This document shows, one piece after another, positions 52,961 to 61,848 of a DNA stretch of 64,000 nt. Origin of the DNA: Azospirillum baldaniorum (lineage in GTDB: Bacteria > Pseudomonadota > Alphaproteobacteria > Azospirillales > Azospirillaceae). The position numbers were made by a program, and so were the translations under genes. The stretch lies in contig NZ_CP022255.1 in NCBI RefSeq assembly GCF_003119195.2, positions 310,001 through 374,000 on the forward strand. The letters run 5' to 3'. The notes beneath the pieces were generated by a model, which saw only the letters and a program-made list of their open reading frames with translations, searched no databases and was not told the origin of the DNA. Positions within the stretch are counted from its first letter, which is position 1, and every line of letters starts with the position of its first letter.

Positions 52961-54043
52961 TCAACTCTCCGAGACCGGTGCGGTCTCACCCGGCAGGCGG
53001 CGGTTGCGGATGGTCAGCTGGTGGGTCAGGAGCAGCGGAGCCGGCCGCTCCTCTCCGTTCCAGAGCCGGTGCAGCATGCTCACGATGGCCGGACCGAAAT
53101 GGTCGGACGGCACGCGGACCGAGTTCAGCCAGTCGGCGATCCAGGGGTTGATCGGGTTGTCGTCGAAGCCGAAGAAGGCCACGTCGCCCGGCACCTCCAG
53201 CCCGGCTTCCCGCGCGCGGCGGTAGGCGCCGTAGGCCAGCAGGTCGCTCAGGCAGACGATCACCGGCGGGCGGTCCGGCCGCTCCAGCATCGTCCCCATG
53301 GCGTGGTAGCCGGCCACGATGTGATCCAGGCCCGGCCCGGTGGCGCAGGGAATGGCCGCCGTGTCCACCCCCGCCGCGGCCAGCCGGTCGAACAGCCCGA
53401 GCAGGCGCCAGTGGCCGGCGGTGCGGTCCAGCGAGGCGTGGAGGACGCCGATGCGGCGTACCCCGCGTTCCAGCAGCCGGTCGGCGATCTCCGCCCCGGC
53501 CCCGGCGTTGTCGAGCCCGACATAGGGCGAGGACGGGTCGCCGGGGTCCGGGCGGTTCACGAAGACCAGCGTGTCGCCGGCGGCCCGCGCCTCGTCCAGC
53601 GCCGGGCTGTCCACCGCCCCCACCAGGATCATCGCGCGGACGAGTTGGGCGCGCATTTCGCGGATGTACTCGTCCTGCACGTCGGCGCGCTCGTGCGTGT
53701 CGCACAGCGACATCACCAGCCCCTCCCCGCGCAGCGACCATTCGATGGACGAGGCGATGGCGGCCATGGAGGGGTTGGCGAGGTTCGCGGCCAGGACACC
53801 GACGATGCGGCTCTCCCGGCGGCGCAGCGCCCGCCCGACGCTGCCGGGCCGGTACCCCAACTCGCGGATTGCCGCCCGCACCCGCTCCGCCGTCTCCTCC
53901 GTCGCCTTGTTGGCGACGCCGTTGATGACGCGCGAGGCGGTGGCGACCGACACCCCGGCGCGGGCCGCCACCTGGGCGAGCGACGGGGCGAGCGACGCAC
54001 GCTCCGTGCGCGAGGCGCGCTTGCGGTCGGCTGGCGGGGGCAT
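52961..54043 (-). CDS. LacI family transcriptional regulator
   Basis: A 360-residue LacI/GalR-type regulator. The N-terminal helix-turn-helix (about 21-75; SLAQVAARAGVSVATASRVING) and hinge helix (YRPGSVGRALRR) are followed by a periplasmic-binding-protein-like sugar domain (RIVGVLAANLANPSMAAIAS; AFFGFDDNPINPW). It probably represses the divergent glycosidase/TRAP operon and is released by a sugar. ATG 54043 is preferred: 23 further in-frame codons upstream are not family-like. Two palindromic operator candidates lie in the shared intergenic region. Confidence 0.92.
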   Translation of the reverse strand: MPPPADRKRASRTERASLAPSLAQVAARAGVSVATASRVINGVANKATEETAERVRAAIRELGYRPGSVGRALRRRESRIVGVLAANLANPSMAAIASSIEWSLRGEGLVMSLCDTHERADVQDEYIREMRAQLVRAMILVGAVDSPALDEARAAGDTLVFVNRPDPGDPSSPYVGLDNAGAGAEIADRLLERGVRRIGVLHASLDRTAGHWRLLGLFDRLAAAGVDTAAIPCATGPGLDHIVAGYHAMGTMLERPDRPPVIVCLSDLLAYGAYRRAREAGLEVPGDVAFFGFDDNPINPWIADWLNSVRVPSDHFGPAIVSMLHRLWNGEERPAPLLLTHQLTIRNRRLPGETAPVSES

Positions 54044-54133
54044 GGCACCTCGGTCTGCGCAAGAGGGTTGGCGGTGGGCGGCGGCGTGAAAACCGGTTGC
54101 GTAGAGATGCACGCCCGCCTATTGTTTCGGCAA

Positions 54134-54149
54134 GGGTAATCGATTTCCC
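54134..54149. promoter_or_regulatory. LacI-type operator candidate in the divergent spacer
   Basis: GGGTAATCGATTTCCC, palindromic apart from one symmetric pair, centred on the CpG typical of LacI operators. A second related site, ATCGGTAACGAT, is at about 54161-54172. Both lie between the regulator and the GH2 gene. Confidence 0.6.
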
Positions 54150-54250
54150 TCGGCCGTGATATCGGTAACGATGCCGGCGGACGGACGAATTGCCCACCAA
54201 GCCCCCTCAACAATGCGGGCGCGGAAAAAAAGACGAGGGAGAGGACGCTC

Positions 54251-56095
54251 ATGACAGCCGAAGGCGCCGACCGCGCCACGGTCGTTGATCCTTACGACCA
54301 TCTTCATGACGAGAGCTACGCCGACGCCTTCGCCCGCGGGCGGGTGGGCGCCGCGACTCTGGTGACCGTCGCCGGGCGCGCCGTCGAGACTCTGGATGGC
54401 GACTGGCGATTTGCCATCGACCCCCATGACGAAGGGCTGCGCCAGGCATGGTACGCCGACGAGCCGGTGCCGGCCTCGGACTGGACCGTTCCGCGCGATT
54501 ACGACGACGGCGCGTGGCAGACCGCCCCGGTTCCCGCCTGCTGGAACATGCTTCGCCCGGAGTGGCGGCACTACGAGGGCGGGGCCTGGTACACGCGGAC
54601 GCTGGATCATCAACCGGGCGAGGCCGGTGAACGCACCGTCCTGCACGTCGGCGCCGCCGCCTACGAGGCGCGCGTCTTCCTCAACGGCCAATTCCTCGGC
54701 GCGCACCGCGGCGCCTCGACGCCCTTCTGCGTCGAACTGACCGGGCATCTGCGCCCCGGCGCGAACCGCCTCCAGATCCAGGTCGACAACGCGCGCCGGG
54801 CCGACCGGGTGCCGATGCGCCACACCGACTGGTTCAACTACGGCGGCCTCTACCGCTCCGTGACACTGCTGCGCCTGCCGGCGCTGTTCATCCGGAACTT
54901 CGGCGTGGCGCTGGTGCCGGGCAGCGGCCTCCGCCGCGTCGCCGTGGACGTCACCCTGTCCGACCCGGTGGACGGCACCGCCACCGTCGCCATCGACGGG
55001 CTGTTGCCGCCCTCCCCCATTCCCGTCACCGCCGGGCGCGGGCGGGTGGAGTTCGACCTCGCTCCGGAGCTGTGGTCGCCGGAGTCGCCGCGCCTCTACG
55101 GCGTCACCCTGCGCTTTGGCGCCGATGCCGTGGCCGACCGCGTCGGCTTCCGCGAGATTGCCGTGGCGGGCGAGCGCATCCTCCTCAACGGGCGCAACAT
55201 CACCCTGCGCGGCGTCTCGGTGCATGAGGATGATCTCACGCTCGGCAAGACCAGCGACGAGGCGGACATCCGCCGCCGCTACGCCGACGCCAAGGCGCTG
55301 GGCTGCAACGTCCTCCGCCTCGCCCATTACCCGCACGACCCGCGGGCGGCGGCCATCGCCGACGAGGTCGGGCTGATGCTGTGGTCGGAGATCCCGGTCT
55401 ACTGGGCCATCGACTTCGCCAACCCCGACACCTACGAGGACGCTGCGAACCAGCTCGCCGAGCTGATCGCCCGTGACCGCAACCGGGCCAGCACGATCCT
55501 GTGGGGCGTCGGCAACGAGAACGCCGACACCGACGCCCGCCTGTCCTTCATGGCGCGTCTGGCCGCGCTGGCCCGCCAGCTGGACCCGACGCGGCTGGTG
55601 ACCGCGGCCTGCCTGATCGACCGCGAGCGGTTCGCCATCGCCGACCGGCTGGCCGACCATCTCGACGTGATCGGACTCAACGAGTATTTCGGCTGGTACG
55701 AGCCTTCCTTCGACGGGCTGCGCCGGCTGCTCGCCAACTCCGCCCCCGGAAAGCCGGTCATCATCTCCGAATTCGGGGCCGACGCGGTGGCGGGCTTGCG
55801 CGGCGGTCCGCGCCAGCTCTTCACCGAGGACTGCCAGGAGGCGGTCTACCGCGAGCAGCTCGCCATCCTCGCCACCGCATCTTACGTGCGCGGGATGACG
55901 CCCTGGATCCTCTACGACTTCCGCACCGAGCGGCGGCAGACCGCCTTCCAGCGCGGCTGGAACCGCAAGGGGCTGATCGCCGGGGACAAGACCACCCGCA
56001 AGCGCGCTTTCGCCGTTCTTGCGGAGCATTACCGGGCGATGGCCGACGCCGAAGCGCCCGCATCGCCGCACACCGATTCAGCCAAATCACAATAA
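54251..56095 (+). CDS. GH2 family glycosidase (beta-glucuronidase/galactosidase type)
   Basis: A 614-residue GH2 enzyme. The jelly-roll domain (about 40-190; YEGGAWYTRTL, VFLNGQFLGAHRGASTPF) is followed by an immunoglobulin-like domain and the TIM barrel with LRGVSVHEDD, acid/base Glu423 in WGVGNENAD and nucleophile Glu507 in VIISEFGAD. The length matches beta-glucuronidase-type members (about 600). No signal peptide: it works on imported glycosides. GGGAGAGG precedes the ATG. First gene of the LacI-controlled operon, directly ahead of a TRAP importer; a uronide or uronate-containing oligosaccharide is an attractive but unproven substrate. Confidence 0.9.
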   Translation: MTAEGADRATVVDPYDHLHDESYADAFARGRVGAATLVTVAGRAVETLDGDWRFAIDPHDEGLRQAWYADEPVPASDWTVPRDYDDGAWQTAPVPACWNMLRPEWRHYEGGAWYTRTLDHQPGEAGERTVLHVGAAAYEARVFLNGQFLGAHRGASTPFCVELTGHLRPGANRLQIQVDNARRADRVPMRHTDWFNYGGLYRSVTLLRLPALFIRNFGVALVPGSGLRRVAVDVTLSDPVDGTATVAIDGLLPPSPIPVTAGRGRVEFDLAPELWSPESPRLYGVTLRFGADAVADRVGFREIAVAGERILLNGRNITLRGVSVHEDDLTLGKTSDEADIRRRYADAKALGCNVLRLAHYPHDPRAAAIADEVGLMLWSEIPVYWAIDFANPDTYEDAANQLAELIARDRNRASTILWGVGNENADTDARLSFMARLAALARQLDPTRLVTAACLIDRERFAIADRLADHLDVIGLNEYFGWYEPSFDGLRRLLANSAPGKPVIISEFGADAVAGLRGGPRQLFTEDCQEAVYREQLAILATASYVRGMTPWILYDFRTERRQTAFQRGWNRKGLIAGDKTTRKRAFAVLAEHYRAMADAEAPASPHTDSAKSQ

Positions 56096-56109
56096 CCGGA
56101 GGAACCGTC

Positions 56110-57093
56110 ATGTTCGCGTTGAACCGTCGTCACGCCGCCCTGCTCGCCGCGGCCGTTCTGGGTCTCACCCTCGCCGGCCCGGCCGCCGCCAAGACCACGC
56201 TGCGCCTCGGCCACGGGCTGGCCAAGGGCCACCCAGTGGACGTCTCGCTGGACGAGTTCGCCAAGCTGGTGCGCGAGCGCAGCAAGGGCGAACTGGACAT
56301 CAAGGTGTTCCCGGCCGGCCAGCTCGGCCAGCAGCGCGAACTGATCGAGCAGATGCAGAACGGCGCGCTCGACCTTGTGCACGCCAACGCCTCGCCGCTC
56401 GCCGCCTTCGAGCCGGGTTTCGGCGTCTACGACATGCCCTTCCTGTTCCGCGACAACGACCATTTCTTCAAGGTGGTCGAGGGCGCGGTGGGCGACGAGA
56501 TCCTGGCCTCCAGCCGCGCCAAGGCCTTCGTCGGCCTCGCCTACTACGACAACGGCACGCGCAGCTTCTACGCCAACAAGCCGCTGGCCAAGCCGGAGGA
56601 CCTGAAGGGCCTGAAGGTCCGCGTCCAGCCCGGCCCGATCGCCACCCGCATGATCAACCTGCTGGGCGCCACCGCCACCCCGCTGGCCTGGGGCGAGGTC
56701 TACACGGCCCTGCAGTCCGGCGTCGTCGACGGGGCGGAGAACAACGTGACCGCCCTGACCCTGGCCCGCCACGGCGAGGTGATGAAGGTCTACACCCGCG
56801 ACGAGCACACCCGCGTGCCCGACGTGGTGCTGGTCGCCACCTCGACGCTGGACCGCCTGAAGCCGGAGCAGCAGGAACTTCTGCGCCAAGCCGCCCGCGA
56901 CAGCGCCAAGGCCCACAACGCGCGCTGGACGGCCGAGCTGGAGAAGGCCGAGGGCGAGGCGGCGAAGATGGGGGTCAAGTTCGTGGACGCCGACAAGGCC
57001 GCCTACCGTCAGATGGTGCAGCCCATGTACGACGACCTGAAGGCCACCCCGGCGCTGGCCACGCTCGCCGACCGCATCCAGGCGGTCAAGTAA
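56110..57093 (+). CDS. dctP: TRAP transporter substrate-binding protein DctP
   Basis: A 327-residue periplasmic DctP-family protein with a signal peptide (HAALLAAAVLGLTLAGPAAA). Landmarks: RLGHGLAKGHPVDVSLDEFA, VFPAGQLGQQRELIEQMQNGALDL, the PFLFRDNDHFFKV helix and the ligand-binding KGLKVRVQPGPI with the conserved Arg near residue 180. NVTALTLARHGEV follows. It binds an organic anion, typically a C4-dicarboxylate, sugar acid or uronate. GGAGGAA is six bases before the ATG, 14 bases after the GH2 stop. The neighbours suggest a uronate or oligosaccharide acid. Confidence 0.93.
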   Translation: MFALNRRHAALLAAAVLGLTLAGPAAAKTTLRLGHGLAKGHPVDVSLDEFAKLVRERSKGELDIKVFPAGQLGQQRELIEQMQNGALDLVHANASPLAAFEPGFGVYDMPFLFRDNDHFFKVVEGAVGDEILASSRAKAFVGLAYYDNGTRSFYANKPLAKPEDLKGLKVRVQPGPIATRMINLLGATATPLAWGEVYTALQSGVVDGAENNVTALTLARHGEVMKVYTRDEHTRVPDVVLVATSTLDRLKPEQQELLRQAARDSAKAHNARWTAELEKAEGEAAKMGVKFVDADKAAYRQMVQPMYDDLKATPALATLADRIQAVK

Positions 57094-57139
57094 GACCCCG
57101 CCCCGCCCGCTCGCCGCGTCGAAACAGAGGAGCGCCCCC

Positions 57140-57649
57140 ATGCTGGCATCCATCCACCGCACGCTCGACCGCGTCGTGCTCGCCATCACGATCCCGCTGA
57201 CGGTCGCCATGCTGGGCTGCGTGGTGTGGCAGGTCGTCGCCCGCTACGCGCTCAACGTCTCGACGTCGGCGACGGACGAGATCGCCCGCTTCGCCTTCAT
57301 CTGGGTCAGCCTGCTCGGCTCGGCCTATGTGCTGGGCAAGCGCGGGCACATCGCCATCACCGGGCTGGTGGACCTTCTGCCGGCCCGGCCGCGCGGCGGC
57401 GTCGAGATCGCCATCGCGGCGCTGGTCGCGCTGTTCACGGTGACGATCCTGTGCGGCGGCGGCTGGCTGCTGGTGGACAAGGCGCGCACGCTCGGCCAGG
57501 TCACGCCGGCGCTCCAGCTGCCGATGTGGATGGTCTACGCGGTGATCCCGCTCTCCGGCGTGCTGACCCTGATCTACATGGTCATCGCCCTGCTGGAGAG
57601 CCTGCGCGAAGGGCCGGGCGTGACCAGCCACGCCGTCTCGCTCGACTGA
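57140..57649 (+). CDS. dctQ: TRAP transporter small permease DctQ
   Basis: A 169-residue protein with the four-helix DctQ fold: LAITIPLTVAMLGCVVWQVVARY, then EIARFAFIWVSLLGSAYVLGKRGHIAI, which carries the family's conserved W-S/L-G segment and the RGHI turn, followed by two further helices. It forms the membrane complex with DctM. AGAGGAG lies eight bases upstream of the ATG. It is followed by an unusual 147-base spacer with three hairpins before dctM, where TRAP genes normally touch or overlap. Confidence 0.92.
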   Translation: MLASIHRTLDRVVLAITIPLTVAMLGCVVWQVVARYALNVSTSATDEIARFAFIWVSLLGSAYVLGKRGHIAITGLVDLLPARPRGGVEIAIAALVALFTVTILCGGGWLLVDKARTLGQVTPALQLPMWMVYAVIPLSGVLTLIYMVIALLESLREGPGVTSHAVSLD

Positions 57650-57650
57650 T

Positions 57651-57766
57651 ACGGCTGGAAAATGATCACTTCCATCATTTTCCAGCCGTGAAACCCGGCA
57701 GATCAATGCCTTGGCATTGATCGAGAGGGTCATGCCGGCGGCGCCTTCAGGTGCCGTCGGTATGAC
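57651..57766. repeat. Three consecutive hairpins between dctQ and dctM
   Basis: Hairpin 1 (57651-57689): perfect 16-bp arms starting ACGGCTGGAAAATGAT, loop CACTTCC. Hairpin 2 (57701-57722): perfect 10-bp arms GATCAATGCC / GGCATTGATC, loop TT. Hairpin 3 (57729-57766): 17-bp arms with three mismatches, GTCATGCCGG..TCGGTATGAC type. A composite palindromic intergenic element inside an operon; it may set dctQ:dctM expression or stabilise mRNA. Confidence 0.85.
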
Positions 57767-57796
57767 GCCCACCCTATCCGTCGCGGAAACGCAGCC

Positions 57797-59098
57797 ATGG
57801 ACTTCTCCCCCGCCCTCGTCCTCAGCGCCGCCTTCGTCGCCCTTCTGGCCTTCGGCGTTCCCATCTCCTACGCCACCGGGCTCGCCTCGATCACGGCGCT
57901 GCTGACCATCATGCCGCCGCTGCCGGCGATCTCGGTGACGGCGCAGCGCATCGCCACCGGCCTGGACAGCTTCGCGCTGCTGGCGATCCCCTTCTTCTTC
58001 ATGGCCGGATCGATCATGAACCGCGGCGGCATCGCCCGCCGCCTGATCGACTGCGCCAAGGTCTTCGTCGGCTGGATGCCCGGACCGCTGGCGCAGATCA
58101 CCATTCTCGCCAACATGATGTTCGGCTGCGTGTCGGGGTCGGCGGTGGCCGCCGCCTCGGCCATCGGCGGCACCATGCAGCCGTCGATGGACAAGGCCGG
58201 CTACGACCGCAGCTACACCGCGGCGGTCAACATCTCCTCCTGCATCACCGGTCTGCTGATCCCGCCGTCGGGCGCCTTCATCGTCTATTCGCTGGTGTCG
58301 GGCGGCACCTCCATCGCGGCGCTGTTCGTGGCCGGCTATCTGCCGGGCATCCTGCTCGGCCTGGCGGTGATGATCCCGGCCTGGATGATGGCGAAGAAGC
58401 GCGGCTACGCCCGCCTGCCCTCCCCCACCCTGTCCCAGTCCTCGCGCGCCCTGCTGTCCGCCCTGCCCAGCCTGGGGCTGATCGTGGTGGTGATCGGCGG
58501 CATCGTCGGCGGCGTCTTCACCGCGACCGAGGGATCGGCCATCGCGGTCGTCTACGCGCTCGCCCTGGCGCTCGCCTACCGGGAGCTGTCGCTGGACGAC
58601 ATCGGGCAGATCCTGGTGGACACCATCGTCGCGACGGCGGTGGTGGCGCTGATGGTCGGCACCTCCATGGCGATGGCCTATGTGATGTCGCTGGCCGAGA
58701 TCCCGCAGATCATCGGCGACTGGGTGCAGTCGGTGTCCGGCAACTGGATCATCGCCCTGCTGCTGGTCAACATCGTGCTGCTGCTGATGGGCACCTTCCT
58801 CGACATCACGCCGGGCATCCTGATCTTCACGCCGATCTTCCTGCCGGTGCTGGTGGAGCTGGGGGTGGACCCGGTGCATTTCGGGGTGATCCTGGTGTTC
58901 AACCTGTCGCTCGGCATCGTCTCGCCGCCGACCGGCAGCGCCCTGTTCATCGGCTGCGCCGTGGCGCGCGTGTCGATCGAGCAGGTGATCCGGCCGCTGA
59001 TCCCTCTCTTCGCCTGGAGCACCGCGGCGCTGCTGGTGGTCACCTACGTGCCCGGCCTGTCGCTCTGGCTGCCCAGCCTGTTCGGCCTCATCAAGTAA
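57797..59098 (+). CDS. dctM: TRAP transporter large permease DctM
   Basis: A 433-residue DctM protein with about twelve to thirteen transmembrane helices. Conserved features: AIPFFFMAGSIMNRGGIARRLI near residue 70, MFGCVSGSAVAAASAIGGTMQPSM near 115, LLIPPSGAFIVYSLVSGG near 155, and LGIVSPPTGSALFIG near 380. It is the transport channel of the TRAP complex, driven by a sodium or proton gradient. The upstream spacer holds three palindromes, so its expression may differ from dctPQ. Confidence 0.93.
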   Translation: MDFSPALVLSAAFVALLAFGVPISYATGLASITALLTIMPPLPAISVTAQRIATGLDSFALLAIPFFFMAGSIMNRGGIARRLIDCAKVFVGWMPGPLAQITILANMMFGCVSGSAVAAASAIGGTMQPSMDKAGYDRSYTAAVNISSCITGLLIPPSGAFIVYSLVSGGTSIAALFVAGYLPGILLGLAVMIPAWMMAKKRGYARLPSPTLSQSSRALLSALPSLGLIVVVIGGIVGGVFTATEGSAIAVVYALALALAYRELSLDDIGQILVDTIVATAVVALMVGTSMAMAYVMSLAEIPQIIGDWVQSVSGNWIIALLLVNIVLLLMGTFLDITPGILIFTPIFLPVLVELGVDPVHFGVILVFNLSLGIVSPPTGSALFIGCAVARVSIEQVIRPLIPLFAWSTAALLVVTYVPGLSLWLPSLFGLIK

Positions 59099-59179
59099 GC
59101 GGGACGCAAGCCGGGTCCCGCCCCCGGGAGCCGGCTCCCCCCAAACCTCAGGTCTCATGACGTCAGGAGTTCACGCGCC

Positions 59180-61558
59180 ATGCGCACGCTGACCGGCGCC
59201 TCCCTCGTTGCGCCCGCCCTGTCCCGCGACGGGGCGCAAGCCGGCCCCCAAGGGATCGCCTTCGACCTCGACCGCGGCTACCGCCTGACCCTGTTCCCGC
59301 TGGGGCCCGCGCTGGCGCGCGTCCTCATCGAGCGGCCGGGCGGGCTGCGCACGCCGCGCACCTGGTCGCTGGCGCCCGAGCTGTCGGGCGAGACCGACCC
59401 CGCGCTGGCCGACCCCATCGACGGGCGCGACCGCCGCGACCTGACCGGCTTCCCCGGCACGCCGGCAGCGGTCGAGGAGAGCGCCGACTGCGTCACCGTC
59501 ACCACCCCCGGCTGGCGCGTCGTGGTCCAGCGCTCGCCCCTGGCGCTGCGCTGGTACGAGCCGGCGGCGGAGGGCGACGGCTGGCGCCTCGTCCTCGCCG
59601 ACCGGCCGACCCAGCCCTACCTGTTCGACGACCGCTCCCCCCGCTTCGCCCACCATCTGGTCAGCCACGCCGGGGAGCGCTACCACGGCTTCGGCGACAA
59701 GAGCGGCGGCACCGACAAGCGCGGCCGGCGCCTCGCCATGGGGACGACCGACGCGCTCGGCTACGACGCGGAGACGAGCGACCCGCTCTACAAGCACATC
59801 CCCTTCTGCCTCAGCGTGCGGCCGGAGCGCGGCGGGGCGGCGGTCGGCGTCTTCTACGACAACCTGTCGCGCGGTCTCTTCGACCTCGGCCAGACCATCG
59901 ACGCCTACCACGGCGACTTCATCCGCTTCGAGGCGTCGGACGGCGACCTCGACTGCTACGTCCTGTTCGGCCCGAGCGTTCCGCAGGTGGTGGCGAACTT
60001 CACCGCCCTGACCGGCCGCACCTCCTTCCGGCCGCGCTGGGCGATCAGCTATTCCGGCTCGACCATGCAGTACACCGACGCGCCGGACGCCGGGGTGCGG
60101 CTGCTCGGATTCCTCGACGCGCTGAGGGAGCACGGCCTGCCCTGCGGGTCGTTCCAGATGTCGTCCGGCTACACGATGATCGGCGACAAGCGCTACGTCT
60201 TCCACTGGAACCGCGACAAGTTCCCCGAGCCGGAGGCGGTGACCGCCAAGTTCGCCGAGGCCGGCGTCCATCTCGTCGCCAACATCAAGCCGGCACTGCT
60301 CGACGACCATCCGAAATTCGCCGAGGTCCAGGGCTTCGGCGGCTTCGTGCGCGACAGCGACGCCCCGGACCGCCCGCAGACCACCCAGTTCTGGGGCGGC
60401 GACGGCGCCTATCTCGACTTCACCAACCCGGCAACCACGCGCTGGTGGATGGCGAACGTCACGCGGGAGCTGCTGGAACGCGGCATCGGCTCGACCTGGA
60501 ACGACAACAACGAGTTCGAGATCTGGGACGACGCGGCGGTCTGCGACGTCAACGGCCATGGCGGCACGATGGCGACGCTGCGCCCGGTGCAGACCCATCT
60601 GATGATCCGCGCCTCGCATCTGGCCCAGGTGGCGCACGCCCCGGACAAGCGCCCCTACCTGATCTCGCGCTCCGGCGGGCCGGGCCTCCAGCGCTATGTG
60701 CAGACCTGGTCGGGCGACAACCGGACGAGCTGGAAGACGCTGCGCTGGAACCTGCGCATGGGGCACGGCTTCAGCCTGTCGGGGCTGTTCGACTACGGCC
60801 ACGACGTCGGCGGCTTCGCCGGTCCCCGGCCGGAGCCGGAGCTGCTGATGCGCTGGATCGAGCAGGCGGTGTGGTGGCCGCGCTTCACCATCCATTCCTG
60901 GAACGACGACGGCAGCGTCACCGAGCCCTGGACCTATCCGGAGCTGCTGCCCCAGGTGAAGGCCGCGCTCGACTGGCGGGAGCGGCTGGTGCCGCTGCTC
61001 TACACGCTGCTGTGGCGGGCGCACCGCGACCATGACCCGGTGATGCGGCCGCTGTTCTACGACTTCCCCGACCAGCCCACCGCCTACGGGGAGGAGGACA
61101 GCACCATGGTCGGCGACCGGCTGCTGGTCGCCCCGGTCCTCGACCCCGGCCGGACGGAGCTGGAGGTCTGGCTGCCGGCGGTGCCCGGCGGCTGGTACGA
61201 CCTGCGCGACGGCCGGCGTTACGACGGCGGCGGGCGCGTCACCGTGGCGGCGCCGCTGGGCGTGTCCCCGGCCTTCGTCCGGGCCGGCACGCTGCTGCCG
61301 CTCGGCCCCGCCCCCTCCTGGGCCGACGGTCCGCTGACCGTCCGCTGCTTCCCCGGTCCGGAGGGCTACGCCCCGCTGACCCTGTTCGACGACGACGGGG
61401 AGAGCGTGTGCCGCGAGGAGTCCGTCTGCCTGCTGACCATCAGCGGCACGGACGCGGCCGCCCTGTCAGTGAGCCGCAGCGGCGGCCGGGCGCCACGCTG
61501 GACCTCCCTGTCCATCGAGGTGGCGGACGGCACGCCGGTCGGCAGCCTGCCTCTCTGA
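59180..61558 (+). CDS. GH31 family glycosidase (alpha-glucosidase/alpha-xylosidase type)
   Basis: A 792-residue GH31 enzyme: an N-terminal beta-sandwich (about 1-240; YHGFGDKSGGTDKRG), a TIM barrel with nucleophile Asp442 in TWNDNNEFEIWDD and acid/base Asp513 in WSGDNRTSW, and C-terminal beta domains. FSLSGLFDYGHDVGGFAG and WWPRFTIHSWNDDG are further family hallmarks. No signal peptide, so cytoplasmic. AGGAG lies ten bases before the ATG. Last gene of the LacI-controlled operon; it would trim alpha-linked residues from the oligosaccharide brought in by the TRAP system. Exact bond specificity is not readable. Confidence 0.92.
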   Translation: MRTLTGASLVAPALSRDGAQAGPQGIAFDLDRGYRLTLFPLGPALARVLIERPGGLRTPRTWSLAPELSGETDPALADPIDGRDRRDLTGFPGTPAAVEESADCVTVTTPGWRVVVQRSPLALRWYEPAAEGDGWRLVLADRPTQPYLFDDRSPRFAHHLVSHAGERYHGFGDKSGGTDKRGRRLAMGTTDALGYDAETSDPLYKHIPFCLSVRPERGGAAVGVFYDNLSRGLFDLGQTIDAYHGDFIRFEASDGDLDCYVLFGPSVPQVVANFTALTGRTSFRPRWAISYSGSTMQYTDAPDAGVRLLGFLDALREHGLPCGSFQMSSGYTMIGDKRYVFHWNRDKFPEPEAVTAKFAEAGVHLVANIKPALLDDHPKFAEVQGFGGFVRDSDAPDRPQTTQFWGGDGAYLDFTNPATTRWWMANVTRELLERGIGSTWNDNNEFEIWDDAAVCDVNGHGGTMATLRPVQTHLMIRASHLAQVAHAPDKRPYLISRSGGPGLQRYVQTWSGDNRTSWKTLRWNLRMGHGFSLSGLFDYGHDVGGFAGPRPEPELLMRWIEQAVWWPRFTIHSWNDDGSVTEPWTYPELLPQVKAALDWRERLVPLLYTLLWRAHRDHDPVMRPLFYDFPDQPTAYGEEDSTMVGDRLLVAPVLDPGRTELEVWLPAVPGGWYDLRDGRRYDGGGRVTVAAPLGVSPAFVRAGTLLPLGPAPSWADGPLTVRCFPGPEGYAPLTLFDDDGESVCREESVCLLTISGTDAAALSVSRSGGRAPRWTSLSIEVADGTPVGSLPL

Positions 61559-61582
61559 CGGGGCCGCTCTGACCGGGCAAAA

Positions 61583-61610
61583 CGGCACGCCCATGTCCAA
61601 GGGCGTGCCG
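61583..61610 (+). terminator. Hairpin terminator after the GH31 gene
   Basis: Perfect 10-bp arms CGGCACGCCC / GGGCGTGCCG with an eight-base loop, 24 bases after the stop; ends the GH2-TRAP-GH31 transcript. No T-run follows. Confidence 0.6.
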
Positions 61611-61848
61611 CCCCACCCCACACAGGATCGCATGGCCGCCCCGGCGAAACCGAAGTGGTGGAATCCGGCGTGTTGGTATAAAGACCGGCTTACCAGGCCG
61701 GGCCCCTCTGACAGTTCCCTGAACTGTGATGTCGGACTGGAGACATTCAGAGTGGCCCCCGCCCGCCCCTGCCGGCAGCGTTTCTGCCGTGTGCCTGGTC
61801 CCGCCCGTGGGTGCTGCTCTCTTGCCCTATGCTAGAGGAAGGCACCGC
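61611..61848. other. Leader/intergenic region upstream of the TerC-family gene
   Basis: 238 bases without a gene, rich in short inverted repeats (ACCGGCTTACC..GGCCGGG near 61685; GCCGGCAGCGTTTCTGCCG near 61769). TerC/YjbE genes are often preceded by a manganese-sensing yybP-ykoY riboswitch. I cannot match its conserved core here with confidence, so a structured leader is only a possibility. Confidence 0.3.

Noticed and set aside
57086..59158. A 690-codon minus-strand frame opposite the TRAP genes
   Set aside because: Its His/Asp/Gln/Arg-rich low-complexity translation is the antisense of two membrane proteins; no start context.
59171..61033. A 620-codon minus-strand frame opposite the GH31 gene
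   Set aside because: Shadow frame; the sense strand carries both GH31 catalytic motifs.
61611..61848. A yybP-ykoY manganese riboswitch before the TerC gene
   Set aside because: Position and gene fit, but I could not align the conserved core; kept only as an uncertain structured leader. A covariance-model search would decide.
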